From Streptomyces sp. DvalAA-43 (lineage in GTDB: Bacteria; Actinomycetota; Actinomycetes; Streptomycetales; Streptomycetaceae): DNA of 64,000 nt. The notes under the pieces were generated by a model. The model worked only from the letters and a program-made list of their open reading frames with translations. It was not told the origin of the DNA and ran no database searches. Each line of letters starts with the position of its first letter. Within the stretch, counting starts at the first letter, position 1. Where the stretch lies: the NCBI RefSeq assembly GCF_900091725.1, contig NZ_FMBW01000043.1:124001-188000 (forward strand), in the 5' to 3' direction. The position numbers and the translations under genes were made by a program. Positions 16,529-25,825 of this stretch are shown here, in pieces.

Positions 16529-18136
16529 CTACTCGCCGTAGCCCTCCCGCAGTTCGATCTTCCGGACCTTCCCGCTGACCGTCATCGGGAAGGTCTCCAG
16601 GATCCGCAGCCGGCGCGGGATCTTGTAGTGGGCCAGCTGCTCGCGGCAGTAGGCCGTCAGCTCGTCCAGGGTCGGCGGGTCCGCCGGGTCCCTCGGGATG
16701 ACGCAGGCCAGGATCTCCTCGCCGTAGTTGGCGTCCGGTACGCCCACCACCTGCACATCCGCGATCTTCGGGTGGCCGTAGAGGAATTCCTCGATCTCCC
16801 GCGGATACACGTTCTCGCCACCGCGGATGATCATGTCCTTGATCCGGCCGACGATCTGTACGTAGCCGTCCTCCCGCATCACCGCGAGGTCGCCGGTGTG
16901 CATCCAGCGGCCGGCGTCGATGACTTCCGCGGTCCGCTCGGGCTGCTCCCAGTAGCCGAGCATCACGCTGTAGCCACGGGTGCGGAGTTCGCCCGTCGCG
17001 CCGCGTTCCAGCGTCACTCCTGTCACCGGGTCGACGACCTTGACCTCGATGTGCGGCATCACCCGGCCGACGGTGCCGGTGCGGCGCTCCAGGTCGTCGT
17101 CGCGGCGGGTCTGGGTGGAGACCGGCGAGGTCTCCGTCATGCCGTAGCAGATGGACACCTCGTCCATGTTCATCTCGGCGACGACCCGCTTCATCACCTC
17201 GACCGGGCAGGGTGATCCGGCCATGATGCCGGTGCGCAGCGAGGAGAGATCGTAGGCGCCGAAGTCCGGGAGGTTCAGCTCCGCGATGAACATGGTGGGG
17301 ACGCCGTAGAGCGAGGTGCAGCGCTCCTGCTGCACGGCGGCGAGCACGGCGGCGGCCTCGAAGGCGGGGCCCGGGATCACGATGCAGGCGCCGTGCGAGG
17401 TGGCGCCCAGGTTCCCCATGACCATGCCGAAACAGTGGTAGAAGGGGACGGGCAGACAGATCCGGTCCTGTTCCGTGTAGGCGACCAACTCCCCCACGAA
17501 ATACCCGTTGTTGAGGATGTTGTGGTGGGAGAGGGTGGCGCCCTTGGGGAAGCCGGTGGTGCCGGAGGTGTACTGGATGTTGATCGGGTCGTCGCAGGAC
17601 AGCTCGGCCTCCCGGGCGACGAGCTGTCGCTCCGTCACGGAGCCGGCTGCGGACAGCAGTTCGCCCCAGGAAGGGTCGCCTATGTAGTGCACGGCGCGCA
17701 GCGCGGGGCAGTTGGCGCGGACCCGGCCGACCAGGGCACGGTAGTCGCTGGTGCGGTGCGAGAGCGAGGAGACCAGGAGCGAGATCCCGGCCTGCTTCAG
17801 CACGTACTCCAGCTCGTGCGCGCGGTACGCCGGGTTGATGTTGACCATGACGGCGCCGATGCGGGCGGTGGCGTACTGCACCAGCACCCACTCCGGGCAG
17901 TTGACCGCCCAGATCCCGACCCGGTCCCCCTTCGCCACCCCCGACGCCATCAGGGCGCGAGCCAGTTCGTCGACGGCCGCGCCGAACTCGGTGTAGGTCC
18001 AGCGCCTCCCGGAGGCGACGTCCACGAGCGCCTCGCGGTCGCCGAACACCTCAATCGCGCGGTCGAGGTTGCGTCCGATGGTGTCGCCGAGCAGCGCCGT
18101 GGTGCCGGTGCCGTGCGCGTAGGAGAGCTCGCTCAT
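16529..18136 (-). CDS. Acyl-CoA synthetase (FadD-type AMP-forming ligase)
   Basis: Adenylate-forming enzyme of 535 residues that should activate a fatty or aromatic acid to acyl-CoA. The P-loop QYTSGTTGFPKG lies around residue 188, followed by the YGMTETSP block, the RTGDL-type HTGDLAVM hinge and the C-terminal Lys in SGKVRKIEL. It overlaps the upstream ligase gene by 4 bp (ATGA at 18133-18136). The pair lies outside the manumycin-type cluster, and link to it is not evident; general fatty-acid or aromatic-acid catabolism is more likely. Confidence 0.85.
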   Translation of the reverse strand: MSELSYAHGTGTTALLGDTIGRNLDRAIEVFGDREALVDVASGRRWTYTEFGAAVDELARALMASGVAKGDRVGIWAVNCPEWVLVQYATARIGAVMVNINPAYRAHELEYVLKQAGISLLVSSLSHRTSDYRALVGRVRANCPALRAVHYIGDPSWGELLSAAGSVTERQLVAREAELSCDDPINIQYTSGTTGFPKGATLSHHNILNNGYFVGELVAYTEQDRICLPVPFYHCFGMVMGNLGATSHGACIVIPGPAFEAAAVLAAVQQERCTSLYGVPTMFIAELNLPDFGAYDLSSLRTGIMAGSPCPVEVMKRVVAEMNMDEVSICYGMTETSPVSTQTRRDDDLERRTGTVGRVMPHIEVKVVDPVTGVTLERGATGELRTRGYSVMLGYWEQPERTAEVIDAGRWMHTGDLAVMREDGYVQIVGRIKDMIIRGGENVYPREIEEFLYGHPKIADVQVVGVPDANYGEEILACVIPRDPADPPTLDELTAYCREQLAHYKIPRRLRILETFPMTVSGKVRKIELREGYGE

Positions 18137-19809
18137 CGCAGATCACCCTCGTCGTACTCGGTGCCGGCGCCCCGGGCCGTGCGCTCACGCAGTTCGATGC
18201 GGCGGATCTTGCCGGAGACGGTCTTGGGCAGCTCGGCGAACTCCAGCTTGCGGAGCCGCTTGTACGGGGCGAGGACCGACCGGGAGTGCTCGAACAGCAC
18301 CTTCGCGGTGTCCGGTCCGGGCTCCCAGCCCTCCGCGAGGACGATGTACGCCTTGGGAACGGAGAGCCGGACCGGGTCGGGGGCGGGGACGACGGCGGCC
18401 TCGGCGACCGCCTCGTGCTCCAGCAGGGCGCTCTCCAGCTCGAACGGACTGATCTTGTAATCGCTCGCCTTGAACACGTCGTCGGCGCGCCCCACGTAGG
18501 TGATGTAGCCGTCCCCGTCGCGCGAGCCGATGTCGCCGGTGCGGTAGTAGCCGCCGGCCATGGCCTCGGCCGTGCGGTCCGGGTCGCCGTGGTATCCGGT
18601 CATCAGGCCCACCGGGCGGCCGGACAGGTCGAGGGAGATCTCGCCCTCGGCCGCACCGGGCTCACCGGTGACCGGGTCCAGGAGTTCGACCTTGAAGCCG
18701 GGGCTGGGCCGTCCCATCGAACCGGCCTTCAGCAGCTGGCCCGGGGTGTTGGCGACCTGGACGGCGGTCTCGGTCTGGCCGAAGCCGTCCCGGATGGTGA
18801 CGCCCCAGGTGCGCCGCACCGTCTCGATGACCTCCGGGTTCAGCGGCTCACCGGCCGCGACGACCTCGCGCGGCGGGGTCTTCAGCTGGGCGAGGTCGGC
18901 CTGGATCAGCATTCGCCAGACGGTCGGCGGGGCGCAGAAGCTGGTGATGCCCGAGCGGTCCATCTCGGCCATCAGCCGGCCCGCGTCGAAGCGGGTGTAA
19001 TTGAAGATGAAGACGGTCGCCTCGGCGCTCCAGGGCGCGAAGAGGTTCGACCAGGCGTGCTTGGCCCAGCCGGGCGAGGAGATGTTGAGGTGGACGTCCC
19101 CGGGCTTGAGCCCGATCCAGTACATCGTCGACAAGTGGCCCACGGGGTACGAGACATGGGTGTGCTCGACGAGCTTGGGGCTGGCGGTGGTGCCGGAGGT
19201 GAAGTAGAGCATCAGCGGTTCGTCGGCGTCGGTCTCCCGGTCCGCCTCGAAGGTCTCCGGCTGCTCGTCGGCTCCCGCGTACGACAGCCAGCCGGGCACG
19301 TCCGCGCCGACCGCGAACCGGGTGTAGTCGCCGGGCACCTCGTCGAACTTCGCGGTGTCGGTGTCCCGCACCAGGACATGCCGGACCCGGCCGCGCTCCA
19401 CCCGGTCGCGCAGGTCGACCGGGCCGAGCAGCGGGGTGGCGGGGATGACCACGGCGCGCAGCTTCATCGCGGCGAGGGCGGTCTCCCACAGCTCGACCTG
19501 GTTGCCGAGCATCACGAGGATCCGGTCCCCGGCGCGCACGCCCCGGGCGCGCAGCCAGTTCGCGGTCTGGTTGGACCGGGCGGACATCCGGGCGAAGGAC
19601 ACCTCGGTGCGGCCGCCGTCCTCCTCCACGATGTGCAGGGCGGTGCGGTCGTTGTCCTCGGCGATGACGTCGAACCAGTCGAGCGCCCAGTTGAAGTGGT
19701 CGGTCCGGGGCCAGCTGAAGCCCTCGTAGGCCGCGTGGTAGTCCTCGCGGTGCTTCAGCAGAAAGTCCCGGGCGGCCCGGAACGTTTCCGTCGCGCTGGT
19801 TGCCGACAT
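18133..19809 (-). CDS. Medium-chain/aromatic acyl-CoA synthetase (ACSM-like)
   Basis: It has 558 residues and is an AMP-forming ligase closer to the acetyl/benzoyl/medium-chain group than to its neighbour: P-loop LYFTSGTTASPKLVEH, GFGQTET block, YRTGDIGSRD hinge and C-terminal SGKIRRIEL. It is the first gene of a two-gene leftward operon that diverges from the regulator at 19987. An inverted repeat at 19836-19864 lies in the shared promoter region. Confidence 0.85.
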   Translation of the reverse strand: MSATSATETFRAARDFLLKHREDYHAAYEGFSWPRTDHFNWALDWFDVIAEDNDRTALHIVEEDGGRTEVSFARMSARSNQTANWLRARGVRAGDRILVMLGNQVELWETALAAMKLRAVVIPATPLLGPVDLRDRVERGRVRHVLVRDTDTAKFDEVPGDYTRFAVGADVPGWLSYAGADEQPETFEADRETDADEPLMLYFTSGTTASPKLVEHTHVSYPVGHLSTMYWIGLKPGDVHLNISSPGWAKHAWSNLFAPWSAEATVFIFNYTRFDAGRLMAEMDRSGITSFCAPPTVWRMLIQADLAQLKTPPREVVAAGEPLNPEVIETVRRTWGVTIRDGFGQTETAVQVANTPGQLLKAGSMGRPSPGFKVELLDPVTGEPGAAEGEISLDLSGRPVGLMTGYHGDPDRTAEAMAGGYYRTGDIGSRDGDGYITYVGRADDVFKASDYKISPFELESALLEHEAVAEAAVVPAPDPVRLSVPKAYIVLAEGWEPGPDTAKVLFEHSRSVLAPYKRLRKLEFAELPKTVSGKIRRIELRERTARGAGTEYDEGDLR

Positions 19810-19835
19810 GTGCCCTCCTCATTGCGGACCGGACC

Positions 19836-19864
19836 GGTCACTTAACATCATGTAAACAGTGACC
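19836..19864. promoter_or_regulatory. Candidate operator between ligase and regulator genes
   Basis: GGTCACT (19836-19842) and AGTGACC (19858-19864) are perfect inverted arms separated by 15 AT-rich bases, a marked low-GC island. The centre-to-centre spacing of the arms (22 bp) would place both on the same face of the helix. The regulator at 19987 is the obvious candidate binder; this is inference. Confidence 0.4.
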
Positions 19865-19986
19865 CAGGTCTCACCACCCCCGAACGGGGGTGCAGCGAGG
19901 GTGGCCGAGGGTCTTCCGTCCGGATCCGGCCTGATCCGCACGGAAGGCCCTGGCCCCCTCCTCGACCCGGGCAGGGAGGCGACAGG

Positions 19987-20829
19987 GTGCCGGAATCCGT
20001 CGATGCGGTCGAGATGCAGAAGGCGCTGCTGCGGCTGCGCCGGACCAGCGGGCTGCCGGTGGCGTTCGGCGGGCTCCTCTCGGACGCCCGTCACGCCCGG
20101 ATCGCCGAGCTGAACGGGGCGCAGACCTCCGCCCTGCGCGGGCTCGTCATCTCGGCGGGCAGCGGGCTCGGCGGCAAGTCGATCGCCCTGTCCCGGCCGT
20201 GTGCGGTGACCGACTACCACTCCTCGCGCCACATCAGCCACGAGTACGACCTGGCGGTCGCGGCGGAGGGCCTGCGCTCGGTGGTCGCGGTCCCCGTCGT
20301 GGTGCGGCGCAAGGTACGCGGGGTGCTGTACGGGGCGCTGCGGGCGCCGATCACTCTCGGGGACCGTACGTTCGACGCGGCGGTCGCCGCCGCCCGCGAT
20401 GTGGAGCAGGCCCTGGTGGTGCGGGACGAGGTGCAGCAGTTGCTGGCGGTGACCCGGGAGCAGGTCACGGACCCGAGGGCGGCCCCGGAGGCGTGGGAGG
20501 ACGTCCGTGAGGCCCATCGCGAGCTGCGGGCGCTGGTCCCGAAGGTGATCGATCCGGCGCTGCGCGACGAGCTGCTCGCGGTGTGCGGGCGTCTCGCCTC
20601 GGCGGCCGGGGCCCGTACGCCGCAGCCCTGCGACGTGAAGCTGGCACCGCGCGAGTTGGACGTGCTGGCCTGCGTGGCGGCGGGGACGACCAACGCGGTG
20701 GCGGCGGAGCGGCTCGGGCTGCGGCCGGAGACGGTGAAGGGCTATCTGCGCTCGGCGATGCGCAAGCTGGGGGCGCACACCCGGCTGGAGGCGGTGGTGG
20801 CGGCCCGGCGCGCGGGGCTGCTGCCGTAG
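19987..20829 (+). CDS. GAF-like/LuxR-type HTH transcriptional regulator
   Basis: It has 280 residues from GTG at 19987 with GGGAGG upstream. The C-terminal 65 residues form a LuxR-type HTH (LAPRELDVLACVAAGTTN, then AERLGLRPETVKGYL). The N-terminal part (about 30-150) has the spacing of a GAF sensor domain (LRSVVAVPVVVRRKVRGVLYGALR). It diverges from the two acyl-CoA synthetase genes and probably regulates them. It ends 50 bp from the convergent SARP gene. Confidence 0.8.
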   Translation: MPESVDAVEMQKALLRLRRTSGLPVAFGGLLSDARHARIAELNGAQTSALRGLVISAGSGLGGKSIALSRPCAVTDYHSSRHISHEYDLAVAAEGLRSVVAVPVVVRRKVRGVLYGALRAPITLGDRTFDAAVAAARDVEQALVVRDEVQQLLAVTREQVTDPRAAPEAWEDVREAHRELRALVPKVIDPALRDELLAVCGRLASAAGARTPQPCDVKLAPRELDVLACVAAGTTNAVAAERLGLRPETVKGYLRSAMRKLGAHTRLEAVVAARRAGLLP

Positions 20830-20879
20830 GGAGGTGCCGGTGGACGGCGACCGCGGGGCGGGACCGGCCGGGAGGGAAT

Positions 20880-21647
20880 TCAGAACCGGCCGCTCCTGGC
20901 ACCGCCGCCGGTGAGGATGAGCTGCTGGAGATCGCGCAGGGCGGTGCCGGGTTCGAGGCCGAGTTCGTCCTGGAACACCCGGCGTGCGCGCTGGTAGACG
21001 TCGAGGGCCTCGGCGCGGCGGCCGGATTCGAGAAGTGCGGTCATCTCTTTCTCCCAGAGCCCTTCCCGGAGCGGATTGCTGTCGCGCAGGGCGCGGAGTT
21101 CCGCGAGGGTGGCGAGGTGGCCGCCGATGCGGTGGCTGGCCTCGATGCGTAATTCCGCGGCGGCGAGGCGGGCCTCTTCGAGGCGTTCGGCCGCGGTGCG
21201 GATGGTGGGCGAGACCGGGACGTCCTCCATGGCGGGGCCGCGCCAGAGATCGAGGGCGCCGCCGAGCACGGTGAACGCCTTGTCGTGGGCGCCCGCGGCG
21301 AACAGTCCCTGCCCCTCGGCGTGCAGGGCCTCGAAACGGTGGGCGTCCAGCCGTTCCGGGTCGAAGACCAGCCGGTAGCCGGGGGCCTTGGTGACCAGCA
21401 TCGTGCGGTCCCGGTCACCGAGCCGGCGGCGCAGCCGCATCACGTACTGCTGGACCAGATTGCGCTGGTCCCGTTGTGGATGCGAACCGGGGCTCCAGAG
21501 CTCTTCGACCAGCCGGTCGATGGAGATGGTCCGGCCTCCGGCGGCGAGCAGCACGGCAAGAAGTATCCGGACTTTCGGTCCTCCCACGGACTTCCATGTC
21601 GATCCATCGAGTATCTCCAGCGCCCCGAGAACCCGGAAATCGCACAT
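20880..21647 (-). CDS. SARP-family pathway activator with a TTA codon
   Basis: Streptomyces antibiotic regulatory protein, 255 residues. The N-terminal OmpR-like winged helix (FRVLGALEILDG through YRLVFDPERLDAHRFE, about residues 4-105) is followed by the bacterial transcriptional activator domain (RFEALHAEGQGLF to LGLEPGTALRDLQQLIL). Such proteins bind 11-bp direct repeats and recruit polymerase to antibiotic promoters. Leu166 is encoded by TTA (21150-21152), so translation should depend on the bldA tRNA. The ATG at 21645-21647 follows a GGGGGG-rich site. It marks the left end of the biosynthetic cluster and is its likely main activator. Confidence 0.9.
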   Translation of the reverse strand: MCDFRVLGALEILDGSTWKSVGGPKVRILLAVLLAAGGRTISIDRLVEELWSPGSHPQRDQRNLVQQYVMRLRRRLGDRDRTMLVTKAPGYRLVFDPERLDAHRFEALHAEGQGLFAAGAHDKAFTVLGGALDLWRGPAMEDVPVSPTIRTAAERLEEARLAAAELRIEASHRIGGHLATLAELRALRDSNPLREGLWEKEMTALLESGRRAEALDVYQRARRVFQDELGLEPGTALRDLQQLILTGGGARSGRF

Positions 21648-21869
21648 TCTTCGCCCCCCATAACGAACGTGAGGGGCCGGCGGCCGAGCATTCCACAGGA
21701 ATCGTGTCACTCGTCCCACTCGAACCCCACGCTGTCCCGTCTCCATCTTCGCAATCGAAACCGTGTCCGAGCGGCAGCCAGGCGAATATGGCGCGAAGTC
21801 GACGAATTGAATCGTTCTTGGTCCGCCGGAGCATGGTCGGGGACATACGGGGGGGGAGGGCATGCCGAC

Positions 21870-21901
21870 GCCGTCGGCGCACGGGCCCGTGCGCCGACGG
21901 C
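21870..21901 (-). terminator. Perfect palindromic terminator after the exporter gene
   Basis: A 32-bp perfect palindrome (16-bp arms, no loop bases unpaired in DNA) lies 33 bp after the stop of the leftward MFS gene and separates it from the SARP gene. Confidence 0.65.
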
Positions 21902-21933
21902 AGTTCATGGGACGGCCGGGGTCGGCCAGTCGG

Positions 21934-23472
21934 TCAGTCGGTCAGGATCGCGGTCTCGCTCTCCCGTGCGGGCGGGACATCGGACGCACCGCCCGCGGAG
22001 GTGTCGGCGGCCGGTCGTCGTCCCGGCAGGAAGAAGGCCGGGAGCAGGGCGAGGGCGGTGAAGATCATCGCCCACCAGAACGGAGCGCCGAAGGATTCGG
22101 CCAGGCCGCGGGCGACCGTTCCGCCGGGTTCCACCTGGCCGAGGGAGTGCACGCCGACGGGCAGCTTGTCCTTGAGCTGCTGCTGGAGCACGACGGCGAG
22201 GACGGTGGTGCCCAGGGAGGCGCCGACCCGCTGGAAGACGTTGAACGCGCTGGTCGCGCTCGGCGCGGTCTCCTTCGGCACGCTCGCGAAGGCGATCGTC
22301 ATGGTCGGCATCATCGACGCGCCGAGGCCGAACCCGCGGACCACCAGGGTGGCGCCGAGGAGCAGCTGATTCGGATGGGCGTCGATGAGCGCGTACGGCA
22401 CGGTGCCGACCAGGGCCAGCACGATGCCGATGATGGTGAGGTTCCGGACACCCAGCTTGGCGGTGAGCGCGTTCATCAGGACGATCGCCAGCAGATAGCC
22501 CAGGCTCTGCGGGAGGAGCAGCAGCGCGGAGTTCAGCACACTGGTGCCCCGCACGACCTGGTAGTACATCGGCAGCGGGATCAGCACGCCGTACATCGCC
22601 ATGCTCATCAGGAAACCGGCCAGGGTGCCGGACCTGAAGTTGGCGACCTTGAAGAGCCGCAGATCCAGCAGGCCCTCCGTACGGATGCGCAGCGCCCGCA
22701 CCCCGAAGGCGAGCAGCAGCACCGCGCCGACCAGCAGGCCGCCGATCACCTTGCCGGATCCGAAGCCGCCGGCCGAGCCGGCCTCGGAGAGTCCGTAGAC
22801 GAGCAGCGCCAGACCGGGCAGCAGCAGCACCAGGCCGGTCAGGTCGAGCCGGGCGCCGGCCGAGGGTGCGACGACGTTCTTCACCTTGGCGAGCACCAGC
22901 GCGATGGTCACGACGCAGAACGGGATGTTGATGAAGAAGATCCAGCGCCAGCTGAGGTGATCGATGAGGACGCCGCCGAGCGAGGGGCCGATCAGCGGGG
23001 CGAACAGGGCGGGGATGGTGACGATGGACATCAGCCTGCCGAGCCGTTTGGGCCCCGCCGCCTGGGCCAGCAGCGCCTGGCCCACCGGGACCGCCAGGCC
23101 GCCGCCGATGCCCTGGATCACCCGGAAGATGATCAGGGTGGGCGCGGACCAGGCCAGTCCGGAGAGCAGCGAGCCGAGCAGGAAGACGACCTGCGAGAAG
23201 ATGACCGTCTGCTTCGCGCCGAACCGGGCCGTGGCCCAGCCGCTCATCGGGATCGCCGCGGTGATGGCGAGCAGATAGCCCGTCACCACCCATTGGACGG
23301 TGGCGAGGTCGGAGTCGAACACCTTGGCGAGCGGCCCGATGGCGACGTTGATGATGGTCGCGTCCAGCAGGCTGGCGAAGCCGCCTAAGGCCATGATGCC
23401 GCTCAGCCACCAGAGTTCTGGAGTCACACGGTCGGAGCCGACGGCCTCGACCGGAGCCTTGTTCGCTTTCAC
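21934..23472 (-). CDS. DHA2-type MFS drug exporter with a TTA codon
   Basis: It has 512 residues from GTG at 23470-23472 with GGAAGG upstream. About 14 membrane segments are expected, as in EmrB/QacA-type exporters. Motif A is present in SGWATARFGAKQ after the second helix and a GPSLGGVLIDHLSWRWIFFIN motif-C region follows. Leu29 is encoded by TTA (23386-23388), a second possible bldA control point. Position next to the SARP gene, inside the cluster, suggests export of and self-protection against the cluster product. Confidence 0.85.
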   Translation of the reverse strand: MKANKAPVEAVGSDRVTPELWWLSGIMALGGFASLLDATIINVAIGPLAKVFDSDLATVQWVVTGYLLAITAAIPMSGWATARFGAKQTVIFSQVVFLLGSLLSGLAWSAPTLIIFRVIQGIGGGLAVPVGQALLAQAAGPKRLGRLMSIVTIPALFAPLIGPSLGGVLIDHLSWRWIFFINIPFCVVTIALVLAKVKNVVAPSAGARLDLTGLVLLLPGLALLVYGLSEAGSAGGFGSGKVIGGLLVGAVLLLAFGVRALRIRTEGLLDLRLFKVANFRSGTLAGFLMSMAMYGVLIPLPMYYQVVRGTSVLNSALLLLPQSLGYLLAIVLMNALTAKLGVRNLTIIGIVLALVGTVPYALIDAHPNQLLLGATLVVRGFGLGASMMPTMTIAFASVPKETAPSATSAFNVFQRVGASLGTTVLAVVLQQQLKDKLPVGVHSLGQVEPGGTVARGLAESFGAPFWWAMIFTALALLPAFFLPGRRPAADTSAGGASDVPPARESETAILTD

Positions 23473-23594
23473 AACTGGCCTTCCTTGTGGACCTTGCCCT
23501 GGATCGCCATGGTTCCACAACAGCTGTCATCTGTGCAACAGGTGTTGGATAGAGCGATCCGGGTGTCCCCCGGCAGCCTCCCGTCAGGCTCGCG

Positions 23595-24377
23595 TCAGGC
23601 CTCGGCGAGCAGCTGCTCCGCGATCCCGGCGAGCACCTGTCGGCCCGATTCCGCCAGGAAGAAGTGGCCGCCGGGCACCTGCGAGAGGTGGAACCGGCCC
23701 GTGGTCTCCGCACCCCAGCCGGTCATCGCCGCCGCGGAGGCCATGGGGTCGGCGGCCCCCGCGAAACCCCTGATCGGCACGGTCAGCCGCTCGCCCGGCC
23801 GCCTGCGGTATCCGGCCGCCATGGCCAGGTCGGCCCGCAGCGCCGGGAGCACCCGCGCCACCAGCCCCGGCCGGGCCAGCACACTCCGCGGCGTGCCGCC
23901 GGTCCGCCGCAGCCACTCGGTCAGCTCGGCGTCCGAACCGCTCCACTCCGGCCGCGGACGCAGCGAGGCCGGCGCGACGCCGGCCCCGACGAAGAGCCCG
24001 AGCGGCTGCCGCGACCGGGGCGAGCGCGCCAGTTCGTGCGCCAGGGCGAGACCGACGACGCTGCCCACGCTGTGGCCGTAGAGGGCGTACGGAACGTCCA
24101 GATACGGCTCCAGGACGGTGGCGAGGCGTGCGGCCAGCGACCTGGCGTCGTCGAACGGGACCTCCCCGAACCGCTGTTCACGTCCGGGTGGCCGCACGGC
24201 GAGGACCTCCACCCCCATCTCCGGTCCGGCGTTCAGCCAGTCGCGGTAGACCCCGGCGCCGCCGCCCGCGTACGGCAGGCAGACCAGCCGGACCCGCCCC
24301 GCCGCACCCTGGCCGGGCACCCGCCGGAGCCAGGGATTCCGTGTTCCGTCCGTCTCCGCCCGCGCCCCCGCCGCCAT
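23595..24377 (-). CDS. Type II thioesterase
   Basis: Alpha/beta hydrolase of 260 residues that clears wrong acyl groups from carrier proteins. The nucleophile Ser103 lies in GHSVG, the acid in an AADPM segment near residue 211 and the His238 in GGHFFL. The N-terminus LVCLPYAGGGAGVYRDW is typical of GrsT/TEII proteins. In asukamycin producers a TEII (AsuC15) limits cyclohexyl fatty acid formation; the same role is plausible here given the cyclohexyl-type starter cassette. The ATG at 24375-24377 has GGGAGAGG upstream. It diverges from the aldolase gene. Confidence 0.88.
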   Translation of the reverse strand: MAAGARAETDGTRNPWLRRVPGQGAAGRVRLVCLPYAGGGAGVYRDWLNAGPEMGVEVLAVRPPGREQRFGEVPFDDARSLAARLATVLEPYLDVPYALYGHSVGSVVGLALAHELARSPRSRQPLGLFVGAGVAPASLRPRPEWSGSDAELTEWLRRTGGTPRSVLARPGLVARVLPALRADLAMAAGYRRRPGERLTVPIRGFAGAADPMASAAAMTGWGAETTGRFHLSQVPGGHFFLAESGRQVLAGIAEQLLAEA

Positions 24378-24643
24378 CCGGCCGCCTCTCCCTGTCCGGG
24401 TACCGACACCGTCACCGACCGGACGGTCTCCCCCGAGCGTTCCACCGCGCGCACCGCCGGAACAGCGGCGGACGAGCAGGCCGAGCGGCGGCGCGACGGG
24501 CCGGTACGGCCTGACCGGACGGGTACCTCGATGAGAGCCGCCGGGTGCAGTCGCAGGAGCAGTCCGTTCGAGGGGTAACGGCACCGGCGCACCGGGCGAG
24601 ACTCGACCCGCGAACGTCAACTTCCTGTGCTGAAGGGTGGATC

Positions 24644-25480
24644 ATGAGACCAAGTTCCGGAGGGACGGCGGTCCGCCTGGCGCGGCTGTCCCGGCACCGC
24701 GACGAACGATTCCTCTTCGTCCCCATGGACCACTCGGTGGCCGACGGCCCCATCGTCCCCGCCGCGCGCTTCAACGGACTCGTCCGCACCGCCGTGGAGG
24801 GCGGCGCCGACGCCGTCGTGGTGCACAAGGGGCGAGCGGCGGGCATCGAGGCGGGCCTGCTGCGGAACTGCTCCCTGGTCGTGCACCTGAGCGCCAGCAC
24901 GGCACACGCCCGCGACGCGGACGCCAAGGTGCTGGTCGGCGATGTCGAGGAGGCCGTACGGCTGGGCGCCGACGCGGTGAGCGTGCAGGTGAACATCGGT
25001 TCCGAGACCGAGAGCCGTCAGCTGGCCGACCTCGGTTCGGTGGCCGACGCCTGCCGGCGCTGGAACGTACCGCTGCTGGCCATGGTGTATCCCCGGGGGC
25101 CGCGGATCACCGATCCGCACGACCCGGCGCTGCTCTCCCATGTCGTCAACGTGGCCGCCGACCTCGGCGCCGACCTGGTGAAGACGACCTGGGCGGTGCC
25201 GCTGGAGCGGATGGCGGACGTCGTGGAGAGCTGCCCGATACCGGTCCTGGCGGCAGGCGGTCCGAGCAATCCCGGTGTCGATCCGGTCGCGTACGCCACC
25301 GGGGTGATGGCGGCCGGCTGCGCCGGGCTCGCCATCGGCCGCACCTTCTTCGAGAGCAGCTCGCCCGCCCGCGTGATCCGCGCGCTCTCGGCCGTGGTCC
25401 ACCGGGCCCCGGCCGCTGCCGGGCACGACACCCTGCCCGCGGACCCGCTCGACCCGGCCCGGCCCGTACCGGTCCGCTGA
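24644..25480 (+). CDS. GriI-type aldolase for 3-amino-4-hydroxybenzoate
   Basis: It has 278 residues, of the class I FbaB/DhnA/LsrF aldolase family. GriI of grixazone biosynthesis, a family member, condenses L-aspartate-4-semialdehyde with dihydroxyacetone phosphate. The Schiff-base Lys is Lys180 in ADLVKTTW; MDHS at 28-31 and a final GRTFFE phosphate-binding loop are also typical. The ATG at 24644 has GAAGGGTGG upstream. The partner GriH-type cyclase is at 34237-35346. Together they would make 3,4-AHBA, the central ring of manumycin-type compounds. A plain sugar aldolase is less likely in this setting. Confidence 0.85.
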   Translation: MRPSSGGTAVRLARLSRHRDERFLFVPMDHSVADGPIVPAARFNGLVRTAVEGGADAVVVHKGRAAGIEAGLLRNCSLVVHLSASTAHARDADAKVLVGDVEEAVRLGADAVSVQVNIGSETESRQLADLGSVADACRRWNVPLLAMVYPRGPRITDPHDPALLSHVVNVAADLGADLVKTTWAVPLERMADVVESCPIPVLAAGGPSNPGVDPVAYATGVMAAGCAGLAIGRTFFESSSPARVIRALSAVVHRAPAAAGHDTLPADPLDPARPVPVR

Positions 25481-25549
25481 CCGGACAGGGCATGGGCCTC
25501 GCGCGGAATCCGGCCCACCGCCTCGGACAACCACCGACGGAGACACCCC

Positions 25550-25825
25550 ATGTATGAAGAGACCCGTGAGTTCATCCTGACCGTGATCAGGGACGTGATC
25601 AACCTGCCGCTGCCCGCGGAGGTCGGGGACGACCTGCCGCTCGGCGAAGAGGGCCTGGGCCTGGAGTCGCTCGCCACGATCGAGCTGGTGCTCCAGCTGG
25701 AGGGCCGGTACGGCATCGAGCTACCCGAGGAGGAGCTCGACCCCGCCCTCGTCCCGGACCTCCGCGCCTTCGTGCGGACCGTGGTCGACCGGCGCGCGGC
25801 GACGGCGGGAAGTGTGGCCCGGTGA
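25550..25825 (+). CDS. Acyl carrier protein (PKS)
   Basis: It has 91 residues, is acidic, and has an ACP four-helix pattern. The attachment serine is Ser40 in a GLGLESLATIEL motif, where the common Asp-Ser-Leu is Glu-Ser-Leu. RBS GGAGAC precedes the ATG at 25550. It is followed by a second carrier protein with a GTGA overlap and by the ketosynthase genes, so it should carry growing polyene chains after activation by the transferase at 52256-52975. Confidence 0.85.
   Translation: MYEETREFILTVIRDVINLPLPAEVGDDLPLGEEGLGLESLATIELVLQLEGRYGIELPEEELDPALVPDLRAFVRTVVDRRAATAGSVAR

Noticed and set aside
16529..19809. The two acyl-CoA synthetases as part of the manumycin-type cluster
   Set aside because: They have their own divergent regulator and lie beyond the SARP gene; four other adenylating domains already cover the expected activations.
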